Origin: Labrenzia sp. THAF82
GTDB taxonomy: Bacteria; Pseudomonadota; Alphaproteobacteria; Rhizobiales; Stappiaceae
Direction of reading: 5' to 3'
Length of the DNA: 64,000 nucleotides
Assembly: GCF_009363435.1 (NCBI RefSeq)
Contig: NZ_CP045354.1
Span: forward strand, 376,001-440,000
Shown here piece after piece: positions 45,632 to 54,394 of the stretch. The notes beneath the pieces were generated by a model that worked only from the letters and a program-made list of their open reading frames with translations, searched no databases and was not told the origin of the DNA. Position 1 is the first letter of the stretch; each line of letters starts with the position of its first letter. A program made the position numbers and the translations under genes.

Positions 45632-46207
45632 ATGGTTGTTTTGAACAAGATCTATACAAAAACAGGTGACGACGGTACGACGGCTCTTGGGTCTGGCGAG
45701 CGCCGGCCGAAAAACGATCTGCGGATCGAGTCATACGGAACGGTAGATGAAACCAATGCTGTCGTTGGCCTGATCCGGCTGCATACCGGCGATGGTGCTT
45801 CAGAGGTCGATATCGTTCTTGGTCGTATCCAGAACGACCTGTTTGATTTGGGTGCGGATTTGGCTACTCCCGAAACCGATCAGGATCTTGGATATGAGCC
45901 TTTGCGGATCAGCGACGCGCAAGTGAAGGCCCTCGAAGACGCGATTGATGGGCTAAACAAAGACCTGTCTCCGCTCCGCTCTTTCGTGCTCCCTGGCGGG
46001 AGTTCGGCGTCGGCGCATCTTCATCTTGCCCGTACGGTTTCACGTCGCGCGGAACGGTTAATGGTCGAACTTTCAGGCGTGGAGAAGATCAACCCAGCGG
46101 CAGTCAGATACATGAACCGTCTGTCTGACTATTTTTTCGTGGCGTCGCGTTACCTGAACGACAAAGGAGAACAGGATGTTCTCTGGGTTCCGGGTCAAAA
46201 CCGTTAA
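45632..46207 (+). CDS. Cob(I)alamin adenosyltransferase (PduO type)
   Basis: 191 residues. NKIYTKTGDDGTTALGSGER and ESYGTVDETNAVVGLIR are the PduO signature, with SFVLPGGSSASAHLHLART and VSRRAERLMVEL later. It transfers the adenosyl group of ATP to cobalamin, making coenzyme B12. The start at 45632 follows the family; the longer frame begins inside the HIG1 gene. No other cobalamin genes occur in the window. Confidence 0.95.
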   Translation: MVVLNKIYTKTGDDGTTALGSGERRPKNDLRIESYGTVDETNAVVGLIRLHTGDGASEVDIVLGRIQNDLFDLGADLATPETDQDLGYEPLRISDAQVKALEDAIDGLNKDLSPLRSFVLPGGSSASAHLHLARTVSRRAERLMVELSGVEKINPAAVRYMNRLSDYFFVASRYLNDKGEQDVLWVPGQNR

Positions 46208-46242
46208 ACGACCAAGACGCACAGAACGAAAGGCATTGGGGC

Positions 46243-46935
46243 ATGTTCATTCCGGTCTATGATCACAACCGGCGGGTTCATGTTCCAATCCCTTACGTCA
46301 ATCTCACGCTCATTGCTCTCAACGTTCTGATTTTTGTCTTTTTTCAAGGTGCCGGCGCTCAAGAAGCGGTTGCAGCCGCGTCTTATTCGCTCGGATTGAT
46401 CCCGGTGGTGCTTTTCGACATCCGTGAACTGGCGCCGCAGCTGCAGCTGTTGCCGGAATGGATGTCTATTGTGACATACGCCTTCCTGCATGGTGGCTTT
46501 GTGCACCTGATCGGAAACATGCTGTTTTTATGGGTATTCGGTGACAATGTCGAAGATGCCATGGGCCATTTTCGATACTTGCTGTTTTATCTGATCTGCG
46601 CAGCGTTTTCGGGTTTTCTCTATGCAGCGCTGGACGTTAACTCCGAGGTGCCACTTATCGGGGCGTCAGGTGCGGTGTCAGGAGTTGTGGCTGCCTATCT
46701 GATGCTTCATCCAAGGGTCAAGGTGTGGGTGCTTGTGCTCGGCCGCATCCCCTTGCGACTGTCTGCAATGTGGTTGCTCGGAGCCTGGGTGCTTTATCAG
46801 TTTTACAATGTGTTCGCAGCGGCCGAGAGCGAGGTTGCCTGGATTGCGCATGTCGGTGGCTTGATCGCCGGCGCCGTCCTCGTGCTGTTTTTCCGTCGCA
46901 AGGGGGTCAAGCTTTTTGACCAGGCCATGTCGTGA
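46243..46935 (+). CDS. Rhomboid family intramembrane serine protease
   Basis: 230 residues with about six membrane helices. The catalytic serine is S142 in GASGAVSG and the histidine H203 in AHVGGLIAGAVL. HGGFVHLIGNMLFLWVFGDN is the conserved H-x-x-x-N helix. It starts 35 bases after the adenosyltransferase gene; no substrate can be named. Confidence 0.95.
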   Translation: MFIPVYDHNRRVHVPIPYVNLTLIALNVLIFVFFQGAGAQEAVAAASYSLGLIPVVLFDIRELAPQLQLLPEWMSIVTYAFLHGGFVHLIGNMLFLWVFGDNVEDAMGHFRYLLFYLICAAFSGFLYAALDVNSEVPLIGASGAVSGVVAAYLMLHPRVKVWVLVLGRIPLRLSAMWLLGAWVLYQFYNVFAAAESEVAWIAHVGGLIAGAVLVLFFRRKGVKLFDQAMS

Positions 46936-46945
46936 AGCGATCGCT

Positions 46946-47329
46946 TTAGGTTGATTGCCAGACAGCGTCCGATGAACGGCAGGCAACGCCGTCACGATCG
47001 ATGGATTCTCCCGACGCCAGGCGGATACTTTCCTTGTACGAGCGGCAATAGGTTCCGTCGGTCGTCTTCCAGGTTTTCAACGGAGTTGCCGACCCGCGCG
47101 CACCGCTTTGCGGGTTTTGCCAGCTCTGTGATTTTCCGGACAGAGAGCTTTCCAGAACCACTTGCAGGTTCTGCTGAGCGAGGGATCGGTCAGACGACTG
47201 CAGACCGATAGCTGATGTTGTCACGTCAGGAGTATTGGATACGGACCCAGAATTGCAGCCCGCCGCTGAAAGTAACAAGCAAAAAAAGACAGGCCCCTTC
47301 GTGTGGAGCCCCGCATCCAAAATTTTCAA
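46946..47329 (-). CDS. Surface-antigen-like lipoprotein (COG4520/17 kDa type domain)
   Basis: 127 residues. A lipobox, LLLSAAGC, puts the lipidated Cys at residue 25. The mature domain ends in TPLKTWKTTDGTYCRSY and DGVACRSSDAVWQ, with two Cys (C95, C117) that could form a disulfide. The pattern matches the RT0821/Lpp0805-type surface protein domain, and it resembles the C-terminal domain of the anti-sigma factor encoded 1.2 kb away. The start is a TTG with AGGA about 7 bases upstream. It lies 21 bases after the Gly-rich gene, so both are probably one operon. Confidence 0.78.
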   Translation of the reverse strand: MKILDAGLHTKGPVFFCLLLSAAGCNSGSVSNTPDVTTSAIGLQSSDRSLAQQNLQVVLESSLSGKSQSWQNPQSGARGSATPLKTWKTTDGTYCRSYKESIRLASGESIDRDGVACRSSDAVWQST

Positions 47330-47350
47330 AGCCGATCCTGCCTCTTGGAT

Positions 47351-47809
47351 CTACTGCCAACCGTTTTGTATCGCTTCGCGCTCTTCCCGCTCCGACAGCG
47401 ACCCACCGGACTGTTCGCTGTTGCCATTGAAACGTTCATCACGAAACACGCGATTAAGCAGACCTCCAGATCCTGGCTTTTGTGAGGCAGAGTCTCGGGA
47501 AGCCGAATTCCCACTATTGCCTGAGTTTCCGCCCCTATCGTTCGAGCGGTCGCTTCCGCCGCCACCGCCACCGCTCTTACTGCTGCCGCTATTGCCGCCG
47601 CTGCCCCTATCGTCTCTATCGCTACCACGGTCACCCCTGCCACCACGATCATCGCGTGACTGAGCGAATGCAGAATCGGTATCTTTGACGTCGATTAGAG
47701 GATTGAAAAAGGCGATAGAGAATACCAGTACCGAGGCCACGATGCCCGGAAGCATGCGGAACATCGCAGAGAGGCGATCTGTCAATGTTTTCTGGCGGGT
47801 CTGGTTCAT
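47351..47809 (-). CDS. Secreted Gly/Ser/Asp/Arg-rich low-complexity protein
   Basis: 152 residues. An N-terminal hydrophobic segment (MLPGIVASVLVFSIAFF, about 19-35) and DSAFAQSRDD suggest a signal peptide or anchor. Residues 50-110 are low-complexity, charged and glycine-rich, with repeated RDDRG, GNSG and SGGGGGG units. The C-terminus LSEREEREAIQNGWQ is ordered and could be a small binding motif. No known domain. It faces the sigma factor gene and carries the matching promoter motif upstream. Confidence 0.68.
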   Translation of the reverse strand: MNQTRQKTLTDRLSAMFRMLPGIVASVLVFSIAFFNPLIDVKDTDSAFAQSRDDRGGRGDRGSDRDDRGSGGNSGSSKSGGGGGGSDRSNDRGGNSGNSGNSASRDSASQKPGSGGLLNRVFRDERFNGNSEQSGGSLSEREEREAIQNGWQ

Positions 47810-47875
47810 AAGATCAGGTTTCTATGCGGTTCTCTTGCACGGACATTTTTGAGAGCGATTCCGCGCCTTTTGATC

Positions 47876-47907
47876 TATAACACGTGAGTGCTCTTCTTTC
47901 TTCCCGA
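47876..47907 (-). promoter_or_regulatory. Predicted ECF-type promoter of the Gly-rich/lipoprotein operon
   Basis: On the minus strand TCGGGA (47907-47902), 14 bases, then TCACGTGTTATA (47887-47876), about 66 bases upstream of the 47809 start. The same two blocks occur on the plus strand in front of the sigma factor gene. Confidence 0.6.
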
Positions 47908-47924
47908 AGAATGTCCAAAAAAAG

Positions 47925-47955
47925 TCGGGATCGAAAGTTTTCATCACGTGTTGTA
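47925..47955 (+). promoter_or_regulatory. Predicted ECF-type promoter of the sigma factor operon
   Basis: TCGGGA (47925-47930), 13 bases, TCACGTGTTGTA (47944-47955), 29 bases before the TTG start. The GGGA block and the CGT-containing block are laid out like the -35 and -10 elements of ECF sigma factors, and the mirror copy faces the opposite gene. Confidence 0.6.
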
Positions 47956-47984
47956 CCCCCGAGAGCGGTTTTGCGGAGAACTTC

Positions 47985-48527
47985 TTGCCAGAAGACAATA
48001 TGAAGACGGAGATGATCCGTCTGCTCCCCAAGCTGAGGAGTTTTGCATTGCGGCTGTGCCGGAACCCGGATCAGGCAGACGATCTGGTGCAGACAACGTG
48101 TGAGCGCGCAATACGGTCACTGGACCAGTTTGACCCTGCAACCCGCCTGGACAGTTGGATGTTCCGGATCCTGCAGAATCACTATTTCAACTCCGTGAGG
48201 GATTCTGCGAACCGGGCCAGGTTATTCGATCTGGCGATGCTTGACTTTGAAGAGAGCTACGACGGCGCGAAGGCGGCCGCCAGTAGCCTTGAATTGCAGA
48301 AGGTAAGGGACTTTATCGGCAGATTGGATGAAGACAATCGAGAAGTGCTTTTGAAGATCGCTGTTGAAGGCCAGAGTTACAAAGACGTTGCGGCAGAGCT
48401 TGGTGTTCCAATCGGGACGGTTACCAGCCGGCTTGCGCGAGCGAGATTGAAATTGCGAGAATGGCTGGAAACGGACGATACCGCTCCAGAAGTTCCCATA
48501 CAAAGCATGCCAGGAGGTGTGTTGTGA
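47985..48527 (+). CDS. ECF RNA polymerase sigma factor
   Basis: 180 residues from a TTG with GGAG about 6 bases upstream; an ATG at 48000 (175 residues) is the alternative. Region 2 is SFALRLCRNPDQADDLVQTT, with FDPATRLDSWMFRILQNHYF; region 4 is GQSYKDVAAELGVPIGTVTS followed by RLARARLKLREWL. It has only the two sigma domains and is followed, with a GTGA overlap, by a membrane anti-sigma factor. It probably transcribes its own operon and the divergent operon. Confidence 0.93.
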   Translation: MPEDNMKTEMIRLLPKLRSFALRLCRNPDQADDLVQTTCERAIRSLDQFDPATRLDSWMFRILQNHYFNSVRDSANRARLFDLAMLDFEESYDGAKAAASSLELQKVRDFIGRLDEDNREVLLKIAVEGQSYKDVAAELGVPIGTVTSRLARARLKLREWLETDDTAPEVPIQSMPGGVL

Positions 48528-49222
48528 CACTTGAAGAAAAGCGCGAGCAGATCGCCCTCGTTGAGAAAATTGGCAAGATCCTCGATCGGGAAATTGGCGA
48601 CCAAGACCGAGCCGAATTGCTTTCCGATATTCGGCAGTCGCCCAAGGGCAACGAACTGCTTCGTCTGATGTCTCAAGACGATTTCGTGTTGCAAAGCGCA
48701 ATGCCTGCGACGATCCCGGATGAAAGCATGGACCGTTTTCAGGGCCTGATTGACCGGGAGTTTGAAAAGCGAGGTGTTGGCTCCACTCCGCGCAGGTTCC
48801 CTGCCTGGACGGGGTCGCTTGTCCAGGTTGCTGCGGCGCTGATACTCGTTGCCGGGACTTTTGCCTTCACGACTTTCTGGATGCAGTCCCGCATGGATGA
48901 TGCCGTTTCGTCTCTCGCTGCGCATATGGAAACCGAACGGATGTTGCTTGCACAATCCGTTCAGGAGGCCCTGGAAACCAAGGTCAGCGGTGAACCGGTC
49001 TTTGTCGGACAGGAAGGCAATTGGAGTGAGGTTCTGACACCGATCAAGACATATCGAAGCAAAAGTGGACATTGGTGCCGGCAGTATATTCGAGAAACAA
49101 CCTTTGGTGGTCTCGACCTATCCATCCGTGGAACCGCGTGCCGGGATGTAAATGGAACCTGGACAACGGTTTTTGCCGAACCGATTTCAGATAATTTTTC
49201 ACCGAGTTCTTCAGGGATCTGA
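48524..49222 (+). CDS. Membrane anti-sigma factor with surface-antigen-like periplasmic domain
   Basis: 232 residues from a GTG overlapping the sigma factor stop (GTGA), with AGGAGG 6 bases upstream. The N-terminal 95 residues are cytoplasmic and helical; the membrane span is about 99-119 (LVQVAAALILVAGTFAFTTF). A coiled stretch follows, then a periplasmic domain: TPIKTYRSKSGHWCRQY (C185) and RGTACRDVNGTW (C206). This domain matches the pattern of the lipoprotein at 46946-47329. No zinc HxxxCxxC motif is seen. It should hold the sigma factor until a periplasmic or envelope signal arrives. Confidence 0.82.
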   Translation: MTLEEKREQIALVEKIGKILDREIGDQDRAELLSDIRQSPKGNELLRLMSQDDFVLQSAMPATIPDESMDRFQGLIDREFEKRGVGSTPRRFPAWTGSLVQVAAALILVAGTFAFTTFWMQSRMDDAVSSLAAHMETERMLLAQSVQEALETKVSGEPVFVGQEGNWSEVLTPIKTYRSKSGHWCRQYIRETTFGGLDLSIRGTACRDVNGTWTTVFAEPISDNFSPSSSGI

Positions 49223-49561
49223 TTTTCTGGACGAAAATCCAAAACTGTCGACGAGCGGCAACCGTGTTTCAATCATCACCAACAACGTGTTCGCCAGGTG
49301 ATATTTGGTGTTTATGGTAGGGTTTCCCTACCGTTTCGCACCGCCGAACTATCATCTTTGCGACGCGTGTTTTTCTATGCCCGGCAATTTCCCCTTTTAG
49401 ACCAAATAGCGCAATTGACAGCTGCCTCGCTGGTCAGTACCGTCCCCCGCCATGCGCCACGATTGGCTTGTTTCCGCCGTTTGTGACCTTGCGTCACCGG
49501 AGTGGACGAGCCTGCAAAATGCGGTGCGGTGAAAGCCGGCCCAGCAAGAGGTTGAGACCAA
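49223..49561 (+). other. Upstream region of etfB
   Basis: 339 bases without a gene. It holds a perfect inverted repeat (49316-49332) and, further down, TTGACA (49415-49420) with a weak TACCGT 17 bases later that could be the etfBA promoter. Confidence 0.4.
49316..49332. promoter_or_regulatory. Perfect inverted repeat upstream of etfB
   Basis: GGTAGGG-TTT-CCCTACC, a 7-bp palindrome with a 3-base centre and no T-run. It lies about 100 bases upstream of a possible -35 box, so it is either an operator for an unknown regulator or a leftover hairpin. Confidence 0.4.
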
Positions 49562-50311
49562 ATGAAAATCCTCGTACCCGTTAAGCGGGTCATCGACTAC
49601 AACGTTAAAGTCCGCGTCAAGCCGGATGGTTCGGGCGTCGATCTTGCAAACGTCAAGATGTCCATGAACCCGTTTGACGAAATATCTGTCGAAGAGGCTC
49701 TTCGTCTGAAGGAAGCCGGAAAGGCCAGCGAAGTTGTTGTCGTTTCAGTCGGGCCACAGCAAGCAACCGAAACCTTGCGTACCGGCCTGGCGATGGGTGC
49801 AGACCGGGGAATTCTGGTCAAGACCGACGAGACGACCGAGCCGCTGGCAGTTGCCAAAATTCTCAAGGGTATTGTTGAAGCCGAAGATCCCGGGCTTGTG
49901 ATCCTCGGCAAACAGGCCATTGACGACGATTGCAATCAGACCGGCCAGATGCTCGCAGCACTTCTGGGCTGGAGCCAGGGCACTTTTGCCTCCGAGCTTG
50001 ATCTCGGCGATGGCACGGTTGATGTAACCCGTGAAGTCGACGGGGGTCTGCAGACCGTCAAGTTGAAGTTGCCGGCTATCGTGACAACCGATCTGCGTTT
50101 GAACGAGCCACGCTATGCGTCGCTGCCGAACATCATGAAGGCAAAGAAAAAGCCGATCGATGAAAAGTCACCCGATGACTACGGCGTTGACGTAACGCCG
50201 CGCCTGAGCGTGGTTTCGACTGCGGAACCCGACGCCCGTGAAGCTGGCATCAAGGTCGGTTCCATTGGCGAGCTCGTCGAAAAACTCAAGAATGAAGCTG
50301 GTGTCCTTTAA
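49562..50311 (+). CDS. etfB: Electron transfer flavoprotein beta subunit
   Basis: 249 residues. [20 protein letters not shown], then [16 protein letters not shown] and [20 protein letters not shown] are the EtfB family blocks, including the AMP-binding part. With EtfA it carries electrons from acyl-CoA dehydrogenases to ETF:ubiquinone oxidoreductase. etfA follows 24 bases later. Confidence 0.97.
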   Translation: MKILVPVKRVIDYNVKVRVKPDGSGVDLANVKMSMNPFDEISVEEALRLKEAGKASEVVVVSVGPQQATETLRTGLAMGADRGILVKTDETTEPLAVAKILKGIVEAEDPGLVILGKQAIDDDCNQTGQMLAALLGWSQGTFASELDLGDGTVDVTREVDGGLQTVKLKLPAIVTTDLRLNEPRYASLPNIMKAKKKPIDEKSPDDYGVDVTPRLSVVSTAEPDAREAGIKVGSIGELVEKLKNEAGVL

Positions 50312-50335
50312 GGCCCGTCACAGGAGGAAAGAACA

Positions 50336-51268
50336 ATGACAACACTTCTTGTGGCAGAACATGCCGGTGGTGCCTTGAATGATGCAACCGCAAAGGCCCT
50401 TACAGCCGCCGTTGCCCTTGGTGCAGATGTACACATTCTGGTTGCCGGCAAAGGCGTCCAGTCCGTGGCAGAGGAAGCGGCCAAACTGACCGGCGCTGCA
50501 AAGGTACTGGTTGCAGAGAGTGATGCGCTCGAGCACCAGCTGGCTGAACCGACCGCGGACCTGATCGTTGGTCTTGCGGGTGATTATGATGCCATCGTTG
50601 CACCTGCGACTGCCAACGGAAAAAACACATTGCCGCGTGTCGCCGCCCTTCTGGACGTGATGCAGATTTCAGATATCACCGCGGTTGTCGATGCGGAGAC
50701 GTTCGAGCGTCCGATCTATGCAGGCAATGCCATTCAGACGGTCAAGTCAGGTGACCCCAAAAAGGTAATCACCGTCAGAACATCGACTTTTGCCGCGGCT
50801 GAATCGGGTGGTTCGGCAGCGATTGAAACCGTCGCCGGTGCTGACGGTTCGGGACTTTCGGAATTTATCGGGGAAGAGCTTTCCAAATCCGATCGTCCAG
50901 AACTGACTTCTGCCAAAATCATCATTTCCGGCGGCCGTGCCCTCGGATCTGAGGAAAAATTCCAGGAAGTCATCATGCCGGTTGCCGATGCGCTTGGTGC
51001 AGCGGTTGGAGCGTCGCGCGCCGCAGTCGATGCGGGTTATGCCCCGAACGACTGGCAGGTTGGCCAGACCGGTAAGGTCGTCGCTCCGGACCTCTATATT
51101 GCCTGCGGAATTTCCGGTGCCATCCAGCACCTTGCAGGCATGAAGGACTCCAAGGTGATCGTAGCAATCAACAAGGATGAAGAGGCTCCGATATTCCAGG
51201 TTGCCGACTATGGCCTGGTTGCCGATCTGTTCGATGTGCTGCCTGAACTTGAGGCTGCCGTTAAGTAA
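50336..51268 (+). CDS. etfA: Electron transfer flavoprotein alpha subunit
   Basis: 310 residues. The C-terminal FAD domain includes [42 protein letters not shown] and [20 protein letters not shown], all characteristic of EtfA. A GGAGG site precedes the ATG. Together with the next gene it forms a beta-oxidation or butyrate-type gene group. Confidence 0.97.
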   Translation: MTTLLVAEHAGGALNDATAKALTAAVALGADVHILVAGKGVQSVAEEAAKLTGAAKVLVAESDALEHQLAEPTADLIVGLAGDYDAIVAPATANGKNTLPRVAALLDVMQISDITAVVDAETFERPIYAGNAIQTVKSGDPKKVITVRTSTFAAAESGGSAAIETVAGADGSGLSEFIGEELSKSDRPELTSAKIIISGGRALGSEEKFQEVIMPVADALGAAVGASRAAVDAGYAPNDWQVGQTGKVVAPDLYIACGISGAIQHLAGMKDSKVIVAINKDEEAPIFQVADYGLVADLFDVLPELEAAVK

Positions 51269-51407
51269 GACCTGCGGCAAATTGAACACGGACCCCGGGG
51301 CGAATGAAGGTTTTCGCTCCGGGGTTCTTGCTGTTCGGCGCAAGACTTGCCAAAAATAGCCGCAACCCGGCCTTTGAAGGCATGTACTTAACGATCGGAT
51401 TTTCAGG

Positions 51408-52289
51408 ATGGTAGTCGAGATTAAGAAAGTCGGCGTGATCGGCTCAGGTCAGATGGGCAGCGGCATAGCGCATGTCTGCTCACTTGCAGGCTTTGACGTC
51501 GGTTTGAGCGACATTTCCATGGAGCGGATCGAGTCCGGACTGGCGTCGATCAACGGCAATCTGGCGCGTCAGGTTTCCAAGTCCCTGATTACCGAAGAAG
51601 AGCGCAACGCCGCACTCAACCGGATCAAGGCGGTAGAAGACCTCGATCTTCTTGCTGATGCGGATTTGGTGATCGAATCTGCGGTTGAAAACGAGCAGAT
51701 CAAACGGAAAATCTTTTCCCAGCTCTGCCCGATCCTGAAACCAGAAGCCATTCTGGCAACCAATACATCGTCTATTTCCATTACCCGTCTTGCGGCAACG
51801 ACAGATCGCCCGGAGCGCTTTATCGGGATTCATTTCATGAATCCGGTTCCACTGATGGAGTTGGTGGAGCTGGTTCGCGGTATCGCTACCGAAGACGAGA
51901 CCTTTGAAGCGTCAAAAGCCTTTTGTGTTCGACTGGGCAAACAGATTGCGGTCGCCGAGGATTTTCCTGCCTTCATGGTCAACCGCATTTTGCTGCCGAT
52001 GATCAACGAAGCGATCTACACACTCTATGAAGGTGTCGGATCGGTCGAATCGATCGACAAGGCCATGCGCCTGGGCGCCAATCACCCGATGGGACCGTTG
52101 CAGTTGGCGGATTTCATTGGCCTCGACACCTGTCTCTCCATTATGCAGGTGCTTTATGAAGGCCTCGCCGACACCAAATACCGGCCTTGTCCGCTCTTGG
52201 TGAAATATGTCGAGGCGGGTTGGCTGGGCCGTAAGACCCAGCGCGGTTTTTATGACTACCGCGGCGAGATACCTGTACCGACCCGCTAA
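51408..52289 (+). CDS. 3-hydroxybutyryl-CoA dehydrogenase
   Basis: 293 residues. The NAD-binding VGVIGSGQMGSGIAHVCSLAG and the C-terminal 3HCDH domain with NRILLPMINEAIYTLYEGVG and MRLGANHPMGPLQLADFIGL match the HbdA/PaaH type, which interconverts 3-hydroxybutyryl-CoA and acetoacetyl-CoA. The catalytic His is in GIHFMNPVPLMELVEL. It is 139 bases after etfA, a common order in alphaproteobacteria. Confidence 0.94.
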   Translation: MVVEIKKVGVIGSGQMGSGIAHVCSLAGFDVGLSDISMERIESGLASINGNLARQVSKSLITEEERNAALNRIKAVEDLDLLADADLVIESAVENEQIKRKIFSQLCPILKPEAILATNTSSISITRLAATTDRPERFIGIHFMNPVPLMELVELVRGIATEDETFEASKAFCVRLGKQIAVAEDFPAFMVNRILLPMINEAIYTLYEGVGSVESIDKAMRLGANHPMGPLQLADFIGLDTCLSIMQVLYEGLADTKYRPCPLLVKYVEAGWLGRKTQRGFYDYRGEIPVPTR

Positions 52290-52298
52290 GCGGCTCAG

Positions 52299-53801
52299 AT
52301 GAACCTTGCCCGTTATTGCCTGACCAATGCAGAGCCGGCGCCGGACAAGACGGCGCTGGAAATTGTGGGTGCCGGCGGCGGCCTCGAGGAGGCGTGGACA
52401 TATGGAAAGCTCACTTCAAGTGTGCTTTCCGTGGCTGCCGGGTTGAAAAACACCGGTTTGAAAGCTGGAGACCGGGTCCTGCTTCGAATTGGGCACTCGG
52501 TCGATTTTCCGTTGGTTTTCTTCGGAGCAATCGCAGGCGGTTTTGTTCCGGTTCCAACCTCGGCACAGCTCACGGCCCGTGAAACGTCTTCCATTTTGTC
52601 CGATAGCGGTGCGCGCCTTTTGGTGCACGACGGCAAGACTGAAATCCCGGACAATGTCGCGGTTCTTTCGCTTGGGCCTCAAGGAATTGACTTTCTGAAA
52701 CAATATGCGCCGGGAACATTTGCGGAAACGGCTGCCGACGATCCGGCATTTCTGATCTACACATCAGGAACGAGTGGGATGCCGAAAGGCGTGCTGCATG
52801 CTCAAAGAGCCGCTTTTGCTCGGCGGCCAATGTATCAGGGTTGGTACGGAATATCGTCTTCGGACAGGCTTTTGCATGCCGGTGCCTTCAATTGGACCTA
52901 TACGCTGGGCGCAGGATTGATGGATCCTTGGGCAAACGGGGCGACCAGTATTGTTTACGATGGCCCACGTGATCCGGATATTTGGCCCGGCGTTATCGAA
53001 GGCAGCGACGCATCATTGTTTGCTGCGGTGCCAAGTCTTTATCGGCGCATACTGAAATACGGCAAAATCACAAGTGACTCGTTTCCCAGTCTGCGGCATG
53101 GGCTAACGGCCGGAGAGGCACTGCCACCAAGTCTCTATAAGGACTGGAAAGTCAGCACTGGACGCGAGCTTTATGAAGCTCTCGGGATGAGCGAGATTTC
53201 GACCTATCTCTCAAACGGACCGACGGTGCCGGTTAGACCCGGCTCGCCGGGTAAGCCTCAAGAAGGGCGCAAAGTGTCGATCCTGAGCGAGGCATCGAAC
53301 GCGTCGCTCTTTGCCGAAACGAATGAACCGGGCTTGCTCGCAATTCATTCTTCAGAACCAGGTTTGATGCTTGGTTACTGGAAAGCGTCCGAAGAAACCG
53401 AAGCTGCATTCCGCGGCGAATGGTTCCTGACAGGTGATAGGGCTCGCAGGGACGAAGACGGTTATTTCTGGTACGAGGGCCGAGCAGACGACTTGATGAA
53501 TGCGTTCGGCTACAGAGTCGCGCCGGAGGAAGTCGAGCGGGTCCTGGCAACTGACCCTCAGGTCTCGGAAGTCGCTGTAACGGCTGTGTCTGTCCGGGAT
53601 GGCGTCAGCTTGATCACGGCCTTTGTTGTGCCGCGTGATGCTGACACTTTTGATTTGGAGCGCCTTGCTTCGCGTGCAACCAAGGATCTTGCAGACTACA
53701 AGCAGCCCAAGTCTTATCGGCTCGTTGAACAACTGCCGCGTACGGCGTCCGGGAAGATACGCCGGCAAGCCCTGATCAGCATGAAACCGTCCAGTTCCTA
53801 A
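52299..53801 (+). CDS. Acyl-CoA synthetase (AMP-forming)
   Basis: 500 residues of the ANL superfamily. The P-loop is YTSGTSGMPKGVLHAQRA, followed by FNWTYTLGAGLMDPWANG, EALGMSEISTYLSNGP and the C-terminal hinge DRARRDEDGYFWYEGRADDL; the catalytic lysine is in PRTASGKIRRQ. It is closest in outline to benzoate- or medium-chain acyl-CoA ligases. The substrate cannot be fixed from sequence. It starts 9 bases after the dehydrogenase, so probably shares its operon. Confidence 0.9.
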   Translation: MNLARYCLTNAEPAPDKTALEIVGAGGGLEEAWTYGKLTSSVLSVAAGLKNTGLKAGDRVLLRIGHSVDFPLVFFGAIAGGFVPVPTSAQLTARETSSILSDSGARLLVHDGKTEIPDNVAVLSLGPQGIDFLKQYAPGTFAETAADDPAFLIYTSGTSGMPKGVLHAQRAAFARRPMYQGWYGISSSDRLLHAGAFNWTYTLGAGLMDPWANGATSIVYDGPRDPDIWPGVIEGSDASLFAAVPSLYRRILKYGKITSDSFPSLRHGLTAGEALPPSLYKDWKVSTGRELYEALGMSEISTYLSNGPTVPVRPGSPGKPQEGRKVSILSEASNASLFAETNEPGLLAIHSSEPGLMLGYWKASEETEAAFRGEWFLTGDRARRDEDGYFWYEGRADDLMNAFGYRVAPEEVERVLATDPQVSEVAVTAVSVRDGVSLITAFVVPRDADTFDLERLASRATKDLADYKQPKSYRLVEQLPRTASGKIRRQALISMKPSSS

Positions 53802-53828
53802 ATCTTGAGTGTTTTAAGTAAGGCTTTG

Positions 53829-53843
53829 TTAACGCTTGTTTAA
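53829..53843. promoter_or_regulatory. Predicted CtrA box upstream of the small motility-like protein
   Basis: TTAA-CGCTTGT-TTAA, a perfect match to the TTAA-N7-TTAA core of CtrA sites; on the minus strand the second half reads TTAAC. It is about 40 bases upstream of the first small gene. The motif is known; binding here is inferred. Confidence 0.6.
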
Positions 53844-53883
53844 GGGCGGTTTGCTAGTGTGCTCGTCGATCTAGGAGTGAATG

Positions 53884-54087
53884 ATGGACAGCGTTGGTAT
53901 CGCCAGCACATTTGTTGCTCAAAGTCAGGCACAGACATCTCAGGCGCTACAGTCGGAGATGCTGAAAATGTCGGTGCAGCAGGATGCCAATCTGGTTGCC
54001 TTGCTGCAAGAAGGTGCCGAGAATCTGCAATCAGCTCAGGCGGCACCCGCACCTGGACTTGGAAGCCAGGTCGACGTCACGGTCTGA
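53884..54087 (+). CDS. YjfB-like putative motility protein (small)
   Basis: 67 residues from the second of two tandem ATGs; AGGAG ends 6 bases before it (the first ATG at 53881 is 3 bases away). The pattern SVGIASTFVAQSQAQTSQAL, then MLKMSVQQDANLVALLQE and a C-terminal PGLGSQVDVTV agrees with the YjfB putative motility family, whose function is unknown. Ends with the GLGxxVD[IV]xV tail shared by the two following small genes. Confidence 0.72.
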   Translation: MDSVGIASTFVAQSQAQTSQALQSEMLKMSVQQDANLVALLQEGAENLQSAQAAPAPGLGSQVDVTV

Positions 54088-54394
54088 TCGATACCCGTAC
54101 TGTTCGGGCAATTCCCTAAAGTTACTGTATACAGCCATCCTGTCGACCGGGTGAAACAGGCTCGCGTGCTCTGATCTGTCGGGCAGATCTGGGTGCTCTC
54201 GCCAGATACTGCATCTTAAAACATTCATTGATTCATTTGCTTGCACGAACATAGCTACAATTTTATGTAATATTTATGCTTACCTTGAGTAATAAAATAA
54301 GCAGTAATGTAGATTAATCTCTCTGTTTACACTCGAATTCATGTCCTCCTGTAATACTTTACTGGTGAAATCGTATCCAGAAGTTGGGAAAACG
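54088..54394 (+). other. Intergenic region between small genes
   Basis: 307 bases. A GATCTG-TCGGG-CAGATC hairpin (54173-54189) lacks a T-run; a palindrome CTGTATACAG (54125-54134) is present. 54200-54340 is AT-rich and could hold a promoter for the next small gene. No further gene seen. Confidence 0.35.

Noticed and set aside
47530..47660. Repetitive GC-rich DNA near 47.6 kb as a possible repeat array
   Set aside because: It encodes the Gly/Ser/Asp/Arg-rich part of the secreted protein and has no regular unit length.
54125..54134. Palindrome CTGTATACAG resembling a LexA box
   Set aside because: The halves are separated by 2 bases, not the 8 of CTGT-N8-ACAG, and alphaproteobacterial LexA uses GTTC-N7-GTTC.
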